From assembly GCA_016213205.1 (NCBI GenBank), contig JACRAZ010000060.1, positions 186,001 through 250,000 of the forward strand: 64,000 nucleotides of DNA, written 5' to 3'. This stretch comes from Burkholderiales bacterium. GTDB lineage: Bacteria > Pseudomonadota > Gammaproteobacteria > Burkholderiales > Burkholderiaceae_C. A model generated the notes under the pieces. That model was given only the letters and a program-made list of their open reading frames with translations, searched no databases and had not been told where the DNA came from. The position numbers and the translations under genes are program-made. The stretch's first letter is position 1; each line of letters begins with the position of its first letter. Positions 30,450 to 40,348 of the stretch are shown here, piece after piece.

Positions 30450-30693
30450 TGGCCGCGCACACCAATCTTGTCGCCTGCGAGACAGCGCCGGACAAATGGG
30501 CGGCCAGAGTACGTGTTTTTCCGTAATCGGTCCGGCTGGGCAAGACGAGGATGCAAGGGTTACCATCCGTCATTGCTGCAGCGCACAAAAGAGCCGGAAA
30601 TCCACGGCCGGCGTCAGGGAGTGTTCAGCCGATCAAGCACATGATGTTCGGATCCAGGGGGCTTCACGCCTCGACCAGCGGAGCGATCTCGCC

Positions 30694-32016
30694 ATGCTTT
30701 ACCAGATCTACGAAACCCAACGTGCGCTGATGGCGCCGTTCTCCGAGTTCGCCAGCGCCTCCTCGAAGCTGTACAACCACCCGTTGTCGCCGTTCTCGCA
30801 CACGCCGATGGCTCAGCGCGTGTCGGCCGGGCTGGACCTGATGCACCGGCTGGCCAAGGACTACGAGAAGCCCGAATTCGACATCCGCAGTGCCCTGGTG
30901 GATGGTGTCGAGGTCGCTGTGCAGGAGCAGGTGCCGATCACCAAGCCCTTCTGCCGCCTGCTGCGTTTCAAGCGCTTCACCGACAACGGGCCGGTGCTCG
31001 AGAAGATGAAGACCCAGCCCACCGTGCTGGTGGTGGCGCCCTTGTCCGGCCACCACTCCACGCTGCTGCGCGACACGGTGAAGATGCTGCTGCAGGACCA
31101 CAAGGTCTTCATCACCGACTGGACCGACGCGCGCACCGTGCCGGTGGAAGAAGGCCCGTTTCACCTGAACGACTACGTGGCCTATGTGCAGGAGTTCATC
31201 CGCTACATCGGCCCCGAGGTCAACGTGATTTCGGTGTGCCAGCCCACGGTGCCGGTGCTGGCCGCCGTCTCGGTGATGGCCACGCATGGCGAGTTCACGC
31301 CACGCACGCTCACGATGATGGGTGGCCCGATCGACGCCCGCCGCTCGCCCACCGCGGTGAACAACCTGGCGATGAACAAGAGCTTCGAGTGGTTCGAGAA
31401 CAACGTGATCTACCGCGTGCCGCCGAACTTCGCCGGCGCGGGCCGGCGCGTGTACCCGGGCTTCCTGCAGCACACCGGCTTCGTCGCGATGAACCCGGAC
31501 CGCCATCTCTCGTCGCACTACGACTACTTCCTCGACCTGATCCGGGGTGACGACGACTCCGCCGATGCCCACCGCCAGTTCTACGACGAATACAACGCGG
31601 TGCTGGACATGCCGGCCGAGTACTACCTCGAGACCATCAAGACCGTGTTCCAGGAGTTTGCGCTCGTGAACGGCACCTGGGATGTGGACGGCACGCTGGT
31701 GCGGCCGCAGGACATCACCACCAGTGCGCTGATGACGGTGGAAGGCGAGCTCGACGACATCTCCGGCGCCGGCCAGACCAAGGCCGCGCACGAGCTGTGC
31801 ACCGGCATCCCGAAGGATCGCCAGTTCCACTACGACGTGGAGGGCGCAGGCCACTACGGCATCTTCTCCGGCCGCCGCTGGCGCGAGAAGGTGTACCCCG
31901 AGATCAAGGGCTTCATCGCCCGCTTCAACCAGCCTGAGGAACGCATCGACCTCGGCGCCCCGAAGGGCCCGGCACGCAAGTCCACAAACGGGAAGGGTGC
32001 AACCCGAAAGGGATAA
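30694..32016 (+). CDS. phaZ: Intracellular polyhydroxyalkanoate depolymerase
   Basis: This enzyme mobilises stored poly(3-hydroxybutyrate) granules. The 440-residue protein matches the PhaZ1 family of Cupriavidus, in which a cysteine replaces the usual serine nucleophile. Here C182 lies in [15 protein letters not shown]. The C-terminus has [18 protein letters not shown] with the catalytic histidine. The lysine-rich tail is low complexity. I chose ATG at 30694 ([16 protein letters not shown]). About 245 bp of non-coding sequence separates it from the upstream terminator and should contain its promoter. Confidence 0.92.
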   Translation: MLYQIYETQRALMAPFSEFASASSKLYNHPLSPFSHTPMAQRVSAGLDLMHRLAKDYEKPEFDIRSALVDGVEVAVQEQVPITKPFCRLLRFKRFTDNGPVLEKMKTQPTVLVVAPLSGHHSTLLRDTVKMLLQDHKVFITDWTDARTVPVEEGPFHLNDYVAYVQEFIRYIGPEVNVISVCQPTVPVLAAVSVMATHGEFTPRTLTMMGGPIDARRSPTAVNNLAMNKSFEWFENNVIYRVPPNFAGAGRRVYPGFLQHTGFVAMNPDRHLSSHYDYFLDLIRGDDDSADAHRQFYDEYNAVLDMPAEYYLETIKTVFQEFALVNGTWDVDGTLVRPQDITTSALMTVEGELDDISGAGQTKAAHELCTGIPKDRQFHYDVEGAGHYGIFSGRRWREKVYPEIKGFIARFNQPEERIDLGAPKGPARKSTNGKGATRKG

Positions 32017-32024
32017 TCCCGGCG

Positions 32025-32717
32025 GTGAGTTCCGCCGCCATCATCCCCATCGCCGTCGCGCTGGCCGAGCGCATCGACGCCGCGCTGCCACAGACGCAGT
32101 GCACGCGCTGCGGCTACCCGGATTGCCGGCACTACGCCGAAGCCATTGCCTGCGGCGAGGCCGGCATCAACCGCTGCCCGCCGGGCGGCGCACAAGGCAT
32201 CGAGCGACTGGCGCAGATCACCGGCCAGCCCGTGACCGCGCTGGACCCCACCCATGGCAGCGAAGGCCCGCTGCAACTGGCCGTGATCGACGAGGCCTGG
32301 TGCATCGGCTGCACGCTGTGCATCAAGGCCTGTCCCGTGGATTGCATCATCGGCGCTTCCAAGCGCATGCACACGGTGATCGACGACCTGTGCACCGGCT
32401 GCGAGTTGTGCGTGCCGGTGTGCCCGGTGGACTGCATCGCGATGGTGCCGGTGAGCGGCGAGCGCCACGGCTGGGACGCCTGGTCGCCTGGCCAGGCGGC
32501 CACCGCCCGCGATCGCTACACCTTCCACCAGATGCGCATCGAACGCGACAAGCGCGAGAACGACGAACGCCTGGCCGCCAAGGCCGCGGCCAAGCTGGCC
32601 GACCTGGAGAACCAGACCCGGCTCACCGACCCCGAGGCCATCGCGGCCAAGCGTGCCGTGATCGAGGCGGCGCTGGCCCGGGCCCGCGCGCGCACGCCTG
32701 GAGGTGAGGACTCGTGA
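32025..32717 (+). CDS. rnfB: RnfB-like electron transport protein
   Basis: This is an iron-sulfur protein homologous to the B subunit of the Rnf/Rsx complex. The 230-residue protein uses a GTG start and has an N-terminal cluster motif (C26, C29, C34, C51). Two ferredoxin-type [4Fe-4S] motifs follow: C93, C96, C99, C103 and C123, C126, C129, C133. A charged helical tail follows. No other rnf genes are present, so a stand-alone role is likely. nth is nearby, as in the E. coli rsx-nth cluster. Its end overlaps the EamA gene by 4 bp. Confidence 0.88.
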   Translation: MSSAAIIPIAVALAERIDAALPQTQCTRCGYPDCRHYAEAIACGEAGINRCPPGGAQGIERLAQITGQPVTALDPTHGSEGPLQLAVIDEAWCIGCTLCIKACPVDCIIGASKRMHTVIDDLCTGCELCVPVCPVDCIAMVPVSGERHGWDAWSPGQAATARDRYTFHQMRIERDKRENDERLAAKAAAKLADLENQTRLTDPEAIAAKRAVIEAALARARARTPGGEDS

Positions 32718-33625
32718 GCCCGGACGGCCTGACGCGCTGGCAAGCCGGTGCGCTGCTGCTGCTGGCCTCGCTGATCTGGGGTTCGGCCTTCGTCGGGCAG
32801 GCGCTGGGCATGGCGGGCGTGGGCCCGCTCACGTTCACCGGCGTGCGCTTCGTGCTGGGCGCGCTGGTGGTGCTGCCGCTGGCCTGGCGGGAGCAGCAGG
32901 CGCTGCGTGGCGCGGGCCACCGGGCCAGCCGGCAGGACGTCGCCGCCATCGGCGGCCTCGGCCTGCTGCTGTGCGCCGGCGTGGTGATGCAGCAGATCGG
33001 CCTCGTCAGCACCAGCGTCACCAACGCCGGATTCCTGACCGCGCTGTATGTGCCGCTGGTGCCGGTGCTGGCCTGGGCGCTGCTGCGCGAGCTGCCGCAC
33101 TGGACGGTATGGCCCGCGGCGCTCGGCTGCCTGGTCGGCACCTGGCTGCTCACTGGCGCCGCATCGCCCCAGCACCTGGGCGTGGGCGACCTGTGGGTCA
33201 TGGCCAGCGCCCTGCCCTGGGCCTTCCATGTGCTGCTGGTGGGCCGGGTGGCCAACCGGCTGCGCGGTGCCTACACGCTGGCCTGCGGCCAGTTCATCGT
33301 GTGCGCGCTGGTCAGCGGCGTGGCCGGGCTCGCGCTCGAGCCCCTCAGTGCCGAGGGGCTGCGGCGTGCGGCGGGCGCCATCGCCTACACCGGGTTCCTC
33401 TCGGTGGGTGTGGCCTTCACGCTGCAGGTGGTGGGCCAACGTCATGCGCCTGCATCCGATGCAGCCATCATCCTGTCCACCGAAACCGTGTTCGCAGCGC
33501 TGTTCGGCGCGCTGTTCATGGGCGACCGGCTCGGTGCCACCGGTCTGGCCGGCGCCGCGCTGATCCTCGCCTGTGTGCTGGCCGTGCAGGTGATGCCGAT
33601 GCTCAAGACATCCACTGCCCGATGA
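32714..33625 (+). CDS. EamA/DMT-family transporter
   Basis: This is a ten-helix drug/metabolite exporter of the inner membrane. The 303-residue protein uses a GTG start overlapping the rnfB stop by four bases. The first repeat has [14 protein letters not shown] and the second has [19 protein letters not shown], both typical of EamA domains. The substrate is unknown. Its TGA stop overlaps the ATG of nth by four bases, so translation is coupled. Confidence 0.88.
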   Translation: MSPDGLTRWQAGALLLLASLIWGSAFVGQALGMAGVGPLTFTGVRFVLGALVVLPLAWREQQALRGAGHRASRQDVAAIGGLGLLLCAGVVMQQIGLVSTSVTNAGFLTALYVPLVPVLAWALLRELPHWTVWPAALGCLVGTWLLTGAASPQHLGVGDLWVMASALPWAFHVLLVGRVANRLRGAYTLACGQFIVCALVSGVAGLALEPLSAEGLRRAAGAIAYTGFLSVGVAFTLQVVGQRHAPASDAAIILSTETVFAALFGALFMGDRLGATGLAGAALILACVLAVQVMPMLKTSTAR

Positions 33626-34266
33626 GCCCCGACGACATCGAACACTTCTTCGCGACGCTGGCCGCGGCCAACCCGCAACCGGCCAGCGAGCTGGCGTACA
33701 CCAGCGTGTTCGAGCTGCTGGCCGCGGTGCTGCTCTCGGCGCAGGCCACCGATGTCAGCGTCAACAAGGCCACGCGCCGCCTGTTTCCGGTGGCCAACAC
33801 GCCGCAGGCCCTGCTCGCACTGGGCGAAGAGGGCCTGGCCGGGTACATCCGCACGATCGGCCTGTACCGCAGCAAGGCGCGCCACCTGATCCAGACCAGC
33901 CGCATCCTGGTGGAGCGCCACGGCGGCCAGGTGCCGCGCAGCCGCGCCGAACTGGAAGCCCTGCCCGGCGTCGGCCGCAAGACGGCCAACGTGGTGCTCA
34001 ACGTGGCCTTCGGCGAACCCACGATGGCGGTGGACACGCACATCTTCCGCGTCAGCAACCGCACCGGGCTCGCGCCCGGCAAGAATCCGTTGCAGGTAGA
34101 GCAGCAACTCGAGCGACGCGTGCCCGAGCGTTACCGCGTCGAGGCCCACCACTGGCTCATCCTGCATGGCCGCTATGTCTGCACCGCGCGCTCGCCGCGC
34201 TGCGGCGCCTGTGCAGTGAGCACCTGGTGCGACATGGCGCGGCGCTCCGCCGAAACCGCCCGATGA
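33622..34266 (+). CDS. nth: Endonuclease III
   Basis: This base-excision-repair glycosylase/AP lyase acts on oxidised pyrimidines. The 214-residue protein has the helix-hairpin-helix LPGVGRKTANVV with catalytic K120, and D138 in MAVDTH, at the same numbers as E. coli Nth. The C-terminal [4Fe-4S] ligands have the C-x6-C-x2-C-x5-C spacing. It overlaps the genes on both sides by 4 bp. Confidence 0.95.
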   Translation: MSPDDIEHFFATLAAANPQPASELAYTSVFELLAAVLLSAQATDVSVNKATRRLFPVANTPQALLALGEEGLAGYIRTIGLYRSKARHLIQTSRILVERHGGQVPRSRAELEALPGVGRKTANVVLNVAFGEPTMAVDTHIFRVSNRTGLAPGKNPLQVEQQLERRVPERYRVEAHHWLILHGRYVCTARSPRCGACAVSTWCDMARRSAETAR

Positions 34267-35129
34267 AGCGCACGGCCATCGCGCTAGCGCTGCTGGCAGC
34301 CGGCCTGGCGTCGGCCGCGCCGGTGCGCGTGCGTGACGATGCTGGCCAGGTGCTCACGCTGGCGACGCCGGCCCGCCGTGTGGTCACGCTCGCCCCCCAT
34401 CTGGCGGAACTGGTGCATGCGGCCGGCGGGGGCGAGCGCCTGGTGGGGGTGATGCGGTACAGCGACCACCCTGCTTCCGTGACCCGGTTGCCGGTGGTGG
34501 GCGATGCGTTCGCGGTGAACCTGGAGGTCATTGCCTCACTGAAGCCCGACCTGGTGCTCACCTGGAGCAGCGGCGTGAACCCACGCCAGCAGCAGCGCGT
34601 GAAGGCGCTGGGCCTGCCGGTGTACGACAGCGAGATCACCAGCCTCGAAGGCCTGGCCGACACCTTGCGCCGCTTCGGTCGCCTGTTCGGCAGCGAAGAC
34701 ATCGCGGAGGCCGCCGCGCGCGACACCGAGGCCCGCTGGCGCGCGCTGCGAGAGCGATATGCCGCCAGGCCGCCCGTGCGGGTGTTCTACCAGATGTGGC
34801 ACGAGCCCCTGATGACGGTGAACCACGGCCACCTGATCGACCAGGCCATCGGCGCCTGCGGCGGCATCAACGTCTTCGCCGGCCAGCCCAGCCTCACGCC
34901 CACGGTGAGCTGGGAGGCCGCGGTGGCGGCGAATCCGCAGGTGGTGATCACAGGCGCCTCGCGCGACGAGCCGGCGCGCCTGGAACGCTGGCAACGCTTC
35001 GGCCAGGTCGAGGCCGTGCGCCGCCAGCACGTGATCGCGCTCGACGAGCCACAACTCGGCCGCATGACGCCACGCTTCCTGGCAGCGGCACAGGCCCTGT
35101 GCGAGGCGATCGATCGAGCGCGGCAATAG
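34263..35129 (+). CDS. btuF: Cobalamin ABC transporter substrate-binding protein (BtuF-like)
   Basis: This periplasmic vitamin B12-binding protein has 288 residues. It begins with a signal peptide (MKRTAIALALLAAGLASAAP). The mature part has RVVTLAPHLAELVHAAG and LKPDLVLTWSSGVNPRQ, typical of class III binding proteins. Its gene converges with btuD, with only a few bases between the stops. It is the likely partner of BtuC and BtuD, although it is translationally coupled to nth on the other strand and outside the B12 riboswitch. Confidence 0.87.
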   Translation: MKRTAIALALLAAGLASAAPVRVRDDAGQVLTLATPARRVVTLAPHLAELVHAAGGGERLVGVMRYSDHPASVTRLPVVGDAFAVNLEVIASLKPDLVLTWSSGVNPRQQQRVKALGLPVYDSEITSLEGLADTLRRFGRLFGSEDIAEAAARDTEARWRALRERYAARPPVRVFYQMWHEPLMTVNHGHLIDQAIGACGGINVFAGQPSLTPTVSWEAAVAANPQVVITGASRDEPARLERWQRFGQVEAVRRQHVIALDEPQLGRMTPRFLAAAQALCEAIDRARQ

Positions 35130-35133
35130 CCGC

Positions 35134-35877
35134 TCAGGCGGCGACCCACACGCCGCCGGCCTCTCGCCAGGCGCAGCCGTAGACGGCTTCGAGCAGCGGC
35201 GCATCGATCATGCGCCCGCAGGGGCCGGCAGACCACGCCCCGTCGCCGTGCAGCGCCAGCACGTGGGTGGCCGCGCGCAGGATCCAGTTCACGTCGTGTG
35301 CGCTGGCCACCAGGGCCGCAGCGCCGTCCGGTGCCACCAGTTCGCCGAACCAGCGGGCGATGCGGGCCTGGTGCGCGGGGTCCTGGAACGACACGGGCTC
35401 ATCCATCAGCATCAGCGGCGCCCCCTGCAACGCACACTGCGCGAGCGCGATGCGCTGGCGCTCGCCGCCTGACAGCTGCATCAGGCCACGCTGGGCGAGC
35501 GGCGCCACATCGAGCGCCGCGAGCACCTCGGGCACCGTCAGCGCCCCCGGCCGCACGGTGGAAAGTTCCAGCAGGCGCTGCACGCTGATCGGGAAACGAT
35601 CCACCGCCTGCTGCGGCGCGTAGGCGCGGGCCCAGGCCGCATCGGCCGGCGCCCAATCGCCCTGAGGGCGGCCCAGCCAGCACACCTCGCCGCTGCGCTC
35701 GGGCACCGAGAGGCCGGCCAGCGCCCGCAGCAGCGTGCTCTTGCCGGCGGCATTGCGGCCGATCACGCACCAGCGCTCGCCGGGCATCACCTGCCAATCC
35801 AGCGCGCGCAGCAGGCAGCGGCCGGCCGCATGCAGGCTCAGGCCCCGGGTGGCCAACAGCGGTGTGTTCTGGCTCAC
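35134..35877 (-). CDS. btuD: Cobalamin ABC transporter ATP-binding protein (BtuD-like)
   Basis: This is the ATPase of a FecCD-type importer. The 247-residue protein uses GTG at 35877, overlapping the btuC stop by four bases. It has Walker A GRNAAGKST, the signature LSGGERQRIALAQCAL, and Walker B PLMLMDEPVSFQD. The usual D-loop SxLD is altered to SFQD. It is the last gene of the btuB-btuC-btuD run. Confidence 0.87.
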   Translation of the reverse strand: MSQNTPLLATRGLSLHAAGRCLLRALDWQVMPGERWCVIGRNAAGKSTLLRALAGLSVPERSGEVCWLGRPQGDWAPADAAWARAYAPQQAVDRFPISVQRLLELSTVRPGALTVPEVLAALDVAPLAQRGLMQLSGGERQRIALAQCALQGAPLMLMDEPVSFQDPAHQARIARWFGELVAPDGAAALVASAHDVNWILRAATHVLALHGDGAWSAGPCGRMIDAPLLEAVYGCAWREAGGVWVAA

Positions 35878-36809
35878 CGCGCCCCCCGCATCAGCACGAG
35901 GATGAACAAGGGCGCGCCCACGAGCGACATCACCGCCCCCACCGGCAGCTCCAGCGGCGCGACGACGGTGCGTGCCACCAGATCGGCCAGCGTGAGCAGC
36001 GCGGCGCCGCCGACGGCACTCATCCACGCCAGGTCACGCGTGCGCTGCACGCCCACCAGCCGCAAGGCCTGCGGCACCACCAGGCCGACGAAGCCGATGG
36101 CCCCGGCGCTGGCCACCGCCAGCCCGGCTGCCAGCGAGGCCCCGACCAGCAGGCCCAGCCGCAGCCGCCGCACCGGCTCGCCCAGCAGCGCCGCGACCTC
36201 GCTGCCCAGCAGCAGGCGGTCGATCGCCTTATCACGCCAAGTGAGCGTCACCACGAACAGCAGCGCCGCCGCCCCGCAGACGGCGCCGCCCTGCGCGCCG
36301 GACAGATCACCCACCAGCCAGAAGATCGCGCCCCGCAGGCGCTGGTCGGGCGTCATGGCCAGCAGCAGGGTGGCCACCGCGCCGCACAGCGCGGCCAGCA
36401 TCGCGCCGGTGAGCACCAGGCGCGGCGAGGCATCATCCGCCGCGGCCAGCGCGCTGCGAGTCAGTGCCAGCAGCATGGCACCAGCCGCCAGCGCCCCCAC
36501 CCCGGCGCCCAGCCACAGGCTGGCACCGGCCATCAGGGCCAGCAGGGCCCCGACCGAAGCGCCACCGGAGGTGCCCAGCACGTAGGGGTCGGCCAAGGGG
36601 TTGCGCAGCAACACCTGCATCGCCAGGCCCGACAGCGCCAGCAGCGCCCCCACCCCCACCGCCGCACCCACCCGCGGCGCGCGCAGCGCCAGGATCAGGT
36701 CCACATCGAAGCCGGCGCTGCCCAGCGACAACGCTGCCCCCACCACGACTGCCAGCAGCAGCAGCAAGGCGGCGGCAAGGCTCGCGAGGCGGGCACCTGT
36801 CAGCCCCAT
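35874..36809 (-). CDS. btuC: Cobalamin ABC transporter permease (BtuC-like)
   Basis: This FecCD-family permease has 311 residues and about nine to ten hydrophobic helices. APRVGAAVGVGALLALSGLAMQ and NPLADPYVLGTSGGASVGAL are the family signatures. GFVGLVVPQALRL marks the ATPase-coupling helix. It lies 18 bp after btuB, so it should be under the same riboswitch. Confidence 0.88.
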   Translation of the reverse strand: MGLTGARLASLAAALLLLLAVVVGAALSLGSAGFDVDLILALRAPRVGAAVGVGALLALSGLAMQVLLRNPLADPYVLGTSGGASVGALLALMAGASLWLGAGVGALAAGAMLLALTRSALAAADDASPRLVLTGAMLAALCGAVATLLLAMTPDQRLRGAIFWLVGDLSGAQGGAVCGAAALLFVVTLTWRDKAIDRLLLGSEVAALLGEPVRRLRLGLLVGASLAAGLAVASAGAIGFVGLVVPQALRLVGVQRTRDLAWMSAVGGAALLTLADLVARTVVAPLELPVGAVMSLVGAPLFILVLMRGAR

Positions 36810-36827
36810 GGCCTTCGGCCCTCGGGT

Positions 36828-38675
36828 TCAGCCCGGCAAGCGCCAGCGCAGGCCGGCAAATACGCCGCGCGGGGCCTGGTTGTAGCCGCTGGCGGTCTGG
36901 TAGCGCACGTCGGCCAGGTTCTCGACACGGGCAAACCACTGCAGCGCCGGGCTCATGTCCCACTGCACGGTGATGTCGGCCACCGTGTAGGCGGCCAGCG
37001 TGACACCACCGCTGTCGGGCCGCTTGCCCGCATGGCGCGCGCTGAGGCCGGCCCGCCAGCCCTGGCCCAGGTCCTGGCTCAGCGTGAGCGCGCCCAGCAG
37101 TTCGCTGCGGCGCAGCCGCCCGGCACCCGAGACGGCATCCACCGGGCGCTGCGTGGTGAGGCTGCCACGCAGTTCGGTGCGGCCGACGCGGCCGGCGTAG
37201 GACAGCTCCAGCCCACGGTTGCGCGTGCGGGCCAGGTTCTCGAATCGGCCGCTGCGGGGGTCGTAGTCGAGCTCGTCATGAACACGGCTGTGGAACAGGG
37301 TGGCGCGCAGGCGTTGCGCGTCGACGCTCCATTGCAGGCCCAGTTCGGCCGAACGCGCACGTTCGGGTTTGAGCGCCGGGTTGCCGAAGTACGGCGCGTG
37401 CAGATAGCCCAGCGGCGGCGCACTGAAGGCGTTGGCCGCGCTGGCCACCAGCTTCCAGGCCGGACCGAAGCGCCAGCCCCAGGCCAGGTTGCCGCTGGCG
37501 CGCGACGCGACGCCGCTGATCCGGTCCTGCCGCAGCCCCAGTGAGACCTCGTGTGCGGCCCAGTGGCCACGCGCGCCACCAAACAAGGCCGACGCCTCCC
37601 GGCTGCGCTGGTACAGCCCGCCAAAGCCATCGTCGGCGTCGATGCGCTGGCGCTGGTGGTCCAGGCCGGCGTTCAGGCTCAGGCGGTCGGACAATCGGAA
37701 CTGGTTGTCCCAGTTCACCGAATCAAGGTCGGTGCGGTAGCGGGCGCGAAAGCCGTAGTCGCCGCTTTCGTCGTTGCGGGCGTCGTCGCGCTGGCGCGAC
37801 AGCATCACGCGGCTCGTCCACATCGGCGACCAGCGGCTGTCGCCGGCCACATGCAGCAGGTGCTTGCGATTGCGGCTGCGCTGCACGTCCACCGGGGTGG
37901 CCCAGGCGCTGTCGTAGTCGAGCCGGCCGTCGCTGTACACCCAGCCGGCGCTGATGGCGTGATCGGCCACGAGTTCATGGCGCAGGTGCAGCGCGGCGCT
38001 GGTGTTGCGGTAGCCATCCCGGTCGGGGTTGGCATTGCCCACCTCGCGGGCATCCAGCGCCGAGAAGCCGGTGTCACGATCGGCCGAGACGCCCAGGCTC
38101 AGCTGCGTGGCACCCCAACTGGCGCTGCCTTGCACAGCACCGTGCAGCAGGCCGCGCGAGCCGGCCTCGAGCCGCGCACTGGCCTGCGGCGCGGCGCCGG
38201 CGCGGCGCGTGAAGAGCTGGATCACACCGCCGATGGCGCCGCTGCCGTACACCGACGAGGCGTTGCCGCGCACGATCTCGATGCGCTCGACCTGGTCGAG
38301 CATCAGGTGCTCGATGCCGAACTGGCCGGTCGCGTCCTGGCGCGACAGCGGCACCCCGTCCACCAGCACCAGCACCTGCCGTGCCGGTGCGCCGCGCACG
38401 AACAGCGAGGTGGCGGTGCCCCGCGGCCCGCTGCTGGCGAACTGGATGCCGGATTCGCTGGCCAGCAAGCTGGCCAGGTCGATGGCCTGAGAGCGTTCGA
38501 TCGCCGTGCGGTCGAGCACGGTAGTGTGCGGCAGCACATCGGCCAGCGCCTGAGGCGCACGCGTGGCCGTGACGACCACGGTGGCCGCGCCGTCGGCTGC
38601 CGACGGCTGTGCAAATGCGGCCGCGCAGGCAGCCACCAGGGAGTTGGCGCCCAGCGCCAGGGGAGAACGAGACAT
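36828..38675 (-). CDS. btuB: TonB-dependent outer-membrane cobalamin receptor
   Basis: This is the outer-membrane transporter for vitamin B12. The 615-residue protein has a signal peptide and a short TonB-box-like TVVVTATR. The plug domain includes FVRGAPARQVLVLVDGVPL and VERIEIVRGNASSVYGSGA. A beta-barrel follows, ending in ARVENLADVRYQTASGYNQ and a terminal region consistent with the usual aromatic outer-membrane signal. I chose ATG 38675 (MSRSPLALGAN). A complete cobalamin riboswitch lies upstream, which supports B12 as the substrate. Confidence 0.9.
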   Translation of the reverse strand: MSRSPLALGANSLVAACAAAFAQPSAADGAATVVVTATRAPQALADVLPHTTVLDRTAIERSQAIDLASLLASESGIQFASSGPRGTATSLFVRGAPARQVLVLVDGVPLSRQDATGQFGIEHLMLDQVERIEIVRGNASSVYGSGAIGGVIQLFTRRAGAAPQASARLEAGSRGLLHGAVQGSASWGATQLSLGVSADRDTGFSALDAREVGNANPDRDGYRNTSAALHLRHELVADHAISAGWVYSDGRLDYDSAWATPVDVQRSRNRKHLLHVAGDSRWSPMWTSRVMLSRQRDDARNDESGDYGFRARYRTDLDSVNWDNQFRLSDRLSLNAGLDHQRQRIDADDGFGGLYQRSREASALFGGARGHWAAHEVSLGLRQDRISGVASRASGNLAWGWRFGPAWKLVASAANAFSAPPLGYLHAPYFGNPALKPERARSAELGLQWSVDAQRLRATLFHSRVHDELDYDPRSGRFENLARTRNRGLELSYAGRVGRTELRGSLTTQRPVDAVSGAGRLRRSELLGALTLSQDLGQGWRAGLSARHAGKRPDSGGVTLAAYTVADITVQWDMSPALQWFARVENLADVRYQTASGYNQAPRGVFAGLRWRLPG

Positions 38676-38741
38676 GGTGAAGTGAAGACCCGAAAGACAA
38701 ACCAGCCCACGCTTCCCCGCGCGGGCCATGGCATCGCGGCC

Positions 38742-38759
38742 CGGCGCGCGAACGCGCCG
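38742..38759 (-). other. GC-rich hairpin after the B12 aptamer, possible expression platform
   Basis: A perfect 7-bp stem (38742-38748 with 38753-38759) closes a four-base loop that reads TTCG on the RNA strand, directly after the aptamer. A second stem (CGGGCC with GGCCCG) follows. There is no T run, so control is more likely by translation or rho than by intrinsic termination. Confidence 0.45.
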
Positions 38760-38761
38760 AA

Positions 38762-38950
38762 CCCCCTGTTGGCCGGTATCCGGGCTGGCGGAGACGACCC
38801 CTGTGGCCTTCCCAGCTGCAGGGGCAGCCAGTGGCTCAAAGACACAGGAGCGGGAGCACGAAGGCTCCGTCCGCTTACCGTTGCGGGGGCAGCGCAGGTT
38901 GGGTCGTGTCCGGGGGACGACGACACGCCTGCTTCCCGTTTAACCTGGCC
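38762..38950 (-). promoter_or_regulatory. Cobalamin (adenosylcobalamin) riboswitch
   Basis: Read on the minus strand, the conserved blocks appear in order: ACGGGAAGCAGG near the 5' end, GCTGCCCCCGCAACGGTAAG, GAGCCACTGG, CTGGGAAGGC, and the closing CGCCAGCCCGGATACCGGCC. This is the class I B12-box architecture. It sits in the leader of btuB and should repress btuBCD when cobalamin is abundant. The 377-bp gap between btuB and the next gene is mostly this element and its platform. Confidence 0.95.
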
Positions 38951-39052
38951 CCGCATGACGCGTGGCCAGAGCACCAACAACGCGCATCGTACCAGTGCAC
39001 TCTTGCGCGGCGCCTACAATCCCCTGCATTCCCAGACGGCATCGGGCGGCCC

Positions 39053-39292
39053 ATGTCCAGATTCGATGAACTCGCCGAACGCATCGAGCGCCTCGTGCTG
39101 CGGCACGAGGAACTGAAGCGGACCAACGCACTGCTCGAGCAGCAGTTGGCCAGCGTGACCACCGAGCGCGACAACCTTCGCTCTCGGCTGGTGGCGGCGC
39201 GCACCCGCATCGATGCGCTGCTCGAACGCATTCCCGCGGAGCCTGTCGCCGCCGCGGCCAACGACCTCGCGCAGGACCTGGGCAAGCCATGA
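39053..39292 (+). CDS. ZapB-like coiled-coil protein (TIGR02449/DUF904 type)
   Basis: This small cytoplasmic coiled-coil protein has 79 residues. Heptad-like leucines run through RIERLVLRHEELKRTNALLEQ and on to about residue 58. It resembles short ZapB-like proteins encoded beside zapA, so a role at the division ring is inferred from context. ATG at 39053 is the first sensible start. Its stop overlaps zapA by 4 bp. Confidence 0.8.
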   Translation: MSRFDELAERIERLVLRHEELKRTNALLEQQLASVTTERDNLRSRLVAARTRIDALLERIPAEPVAAAANDLAQDLGKP

Positions 39293-39606
39293 AGCAGATC
39301 GAAGCCACCATCCTGGGCCAGAGCTACGTGCTGGCCTGCCCGCCGGGCGGCGAAGCCCTGCTGCTGGAGGCGGTGAACATCGTCGACCGCGAGATGAGCG
39401 CGATCCGCGATGCCGGCAAGGTGAAGGCCCGTGAGCGCATGGCCGTGCTGGCCGCGCTGAACCTGGCCTATCAACGTGCCGAACAGTCGCAGGCGGCACC
39501 TGCCCACGCGCCGGCACGCGGCCTGCCGGATGCCCCGGCCGGCGATGTGGATGCCTTGATCCGCCGCATCGATGCCGCACTCGGCAACGATGGGCTCCTG
39601 CTGTGA
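39289..39606 (+). CDS. zapA: Cell division protein ZapA
   Basis: This FtsZ-associated protein promotes bundling of protofilaments at the division site. The 105-residue protein begins KQIEATILGQSYVLACPPG, the ZapA head domain, followed by a long helix (MAVLAALNLAYQRAEQ) for dimerisation. It is translationally coupled to the ZapB-like gene. A 6S RNA-like element follows, as in many proteobacteria. Confidence 0.92.
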   Translation: MKQIEATILGQSYVLACPPGGEALLLEAVNIVDREMSAIRDAGKVKARERMAVLAALNLAYQRAEQSQAAPAHAPARGLPDAPAGDVDALIRRIDAALGNDGLLL

Positions 39607-39681
39607 AGAAATGATCGCCGCAGGGTCGGCAGGCCGTGCTTAAAATGGCCTCGTCCGGTACGCAAGCGTGGGTTTTATATT

Positions 39682-39808
39682 TCCTTGAACCGATGCTCAA
39701 TGAGCAAGGGCTTGGAACATCGCAAGGCTGGTGTGATCGTCTCGCGTCAGATGAACCCGAAGCCTCGCTGACCTCGCCCACCTGAATCTGACCACTTGGG
39801 TTCAGGAA
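39682..39808 (+). ncRNA. ssrS: 6S RNA
   Basis: This regulatory RNA binds housekeeping RNA polymerase and mimics an open promoter. The ends form the closing stem: TCCTTGAACC near 39682 pairs with GGTTCAGGA near 39799-39807, with one bulged base. Inside are GGGCTTGGAACA, a stem led by GGCTGGTGTGATCG pairing toward CCCACC, and an apical GTCAG/CTGAC stem, around an asymmetric bubble. TATATT just before the 5' end can serve as a -10 box. The position after zapA is classical. The exact ends are uncertain by several bases. Confidence 0.75.
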
Positions 39809-39875
39809 TGCGGCTCACGGTGCGTACCGGACACCCTCCCCTCGCACCGCCCCACCCCTCCCGCCCCAGCGTTCC

Positions 39876-40340
<465 letters not shown>

Positions 40341-40348
40341 GCCACACG

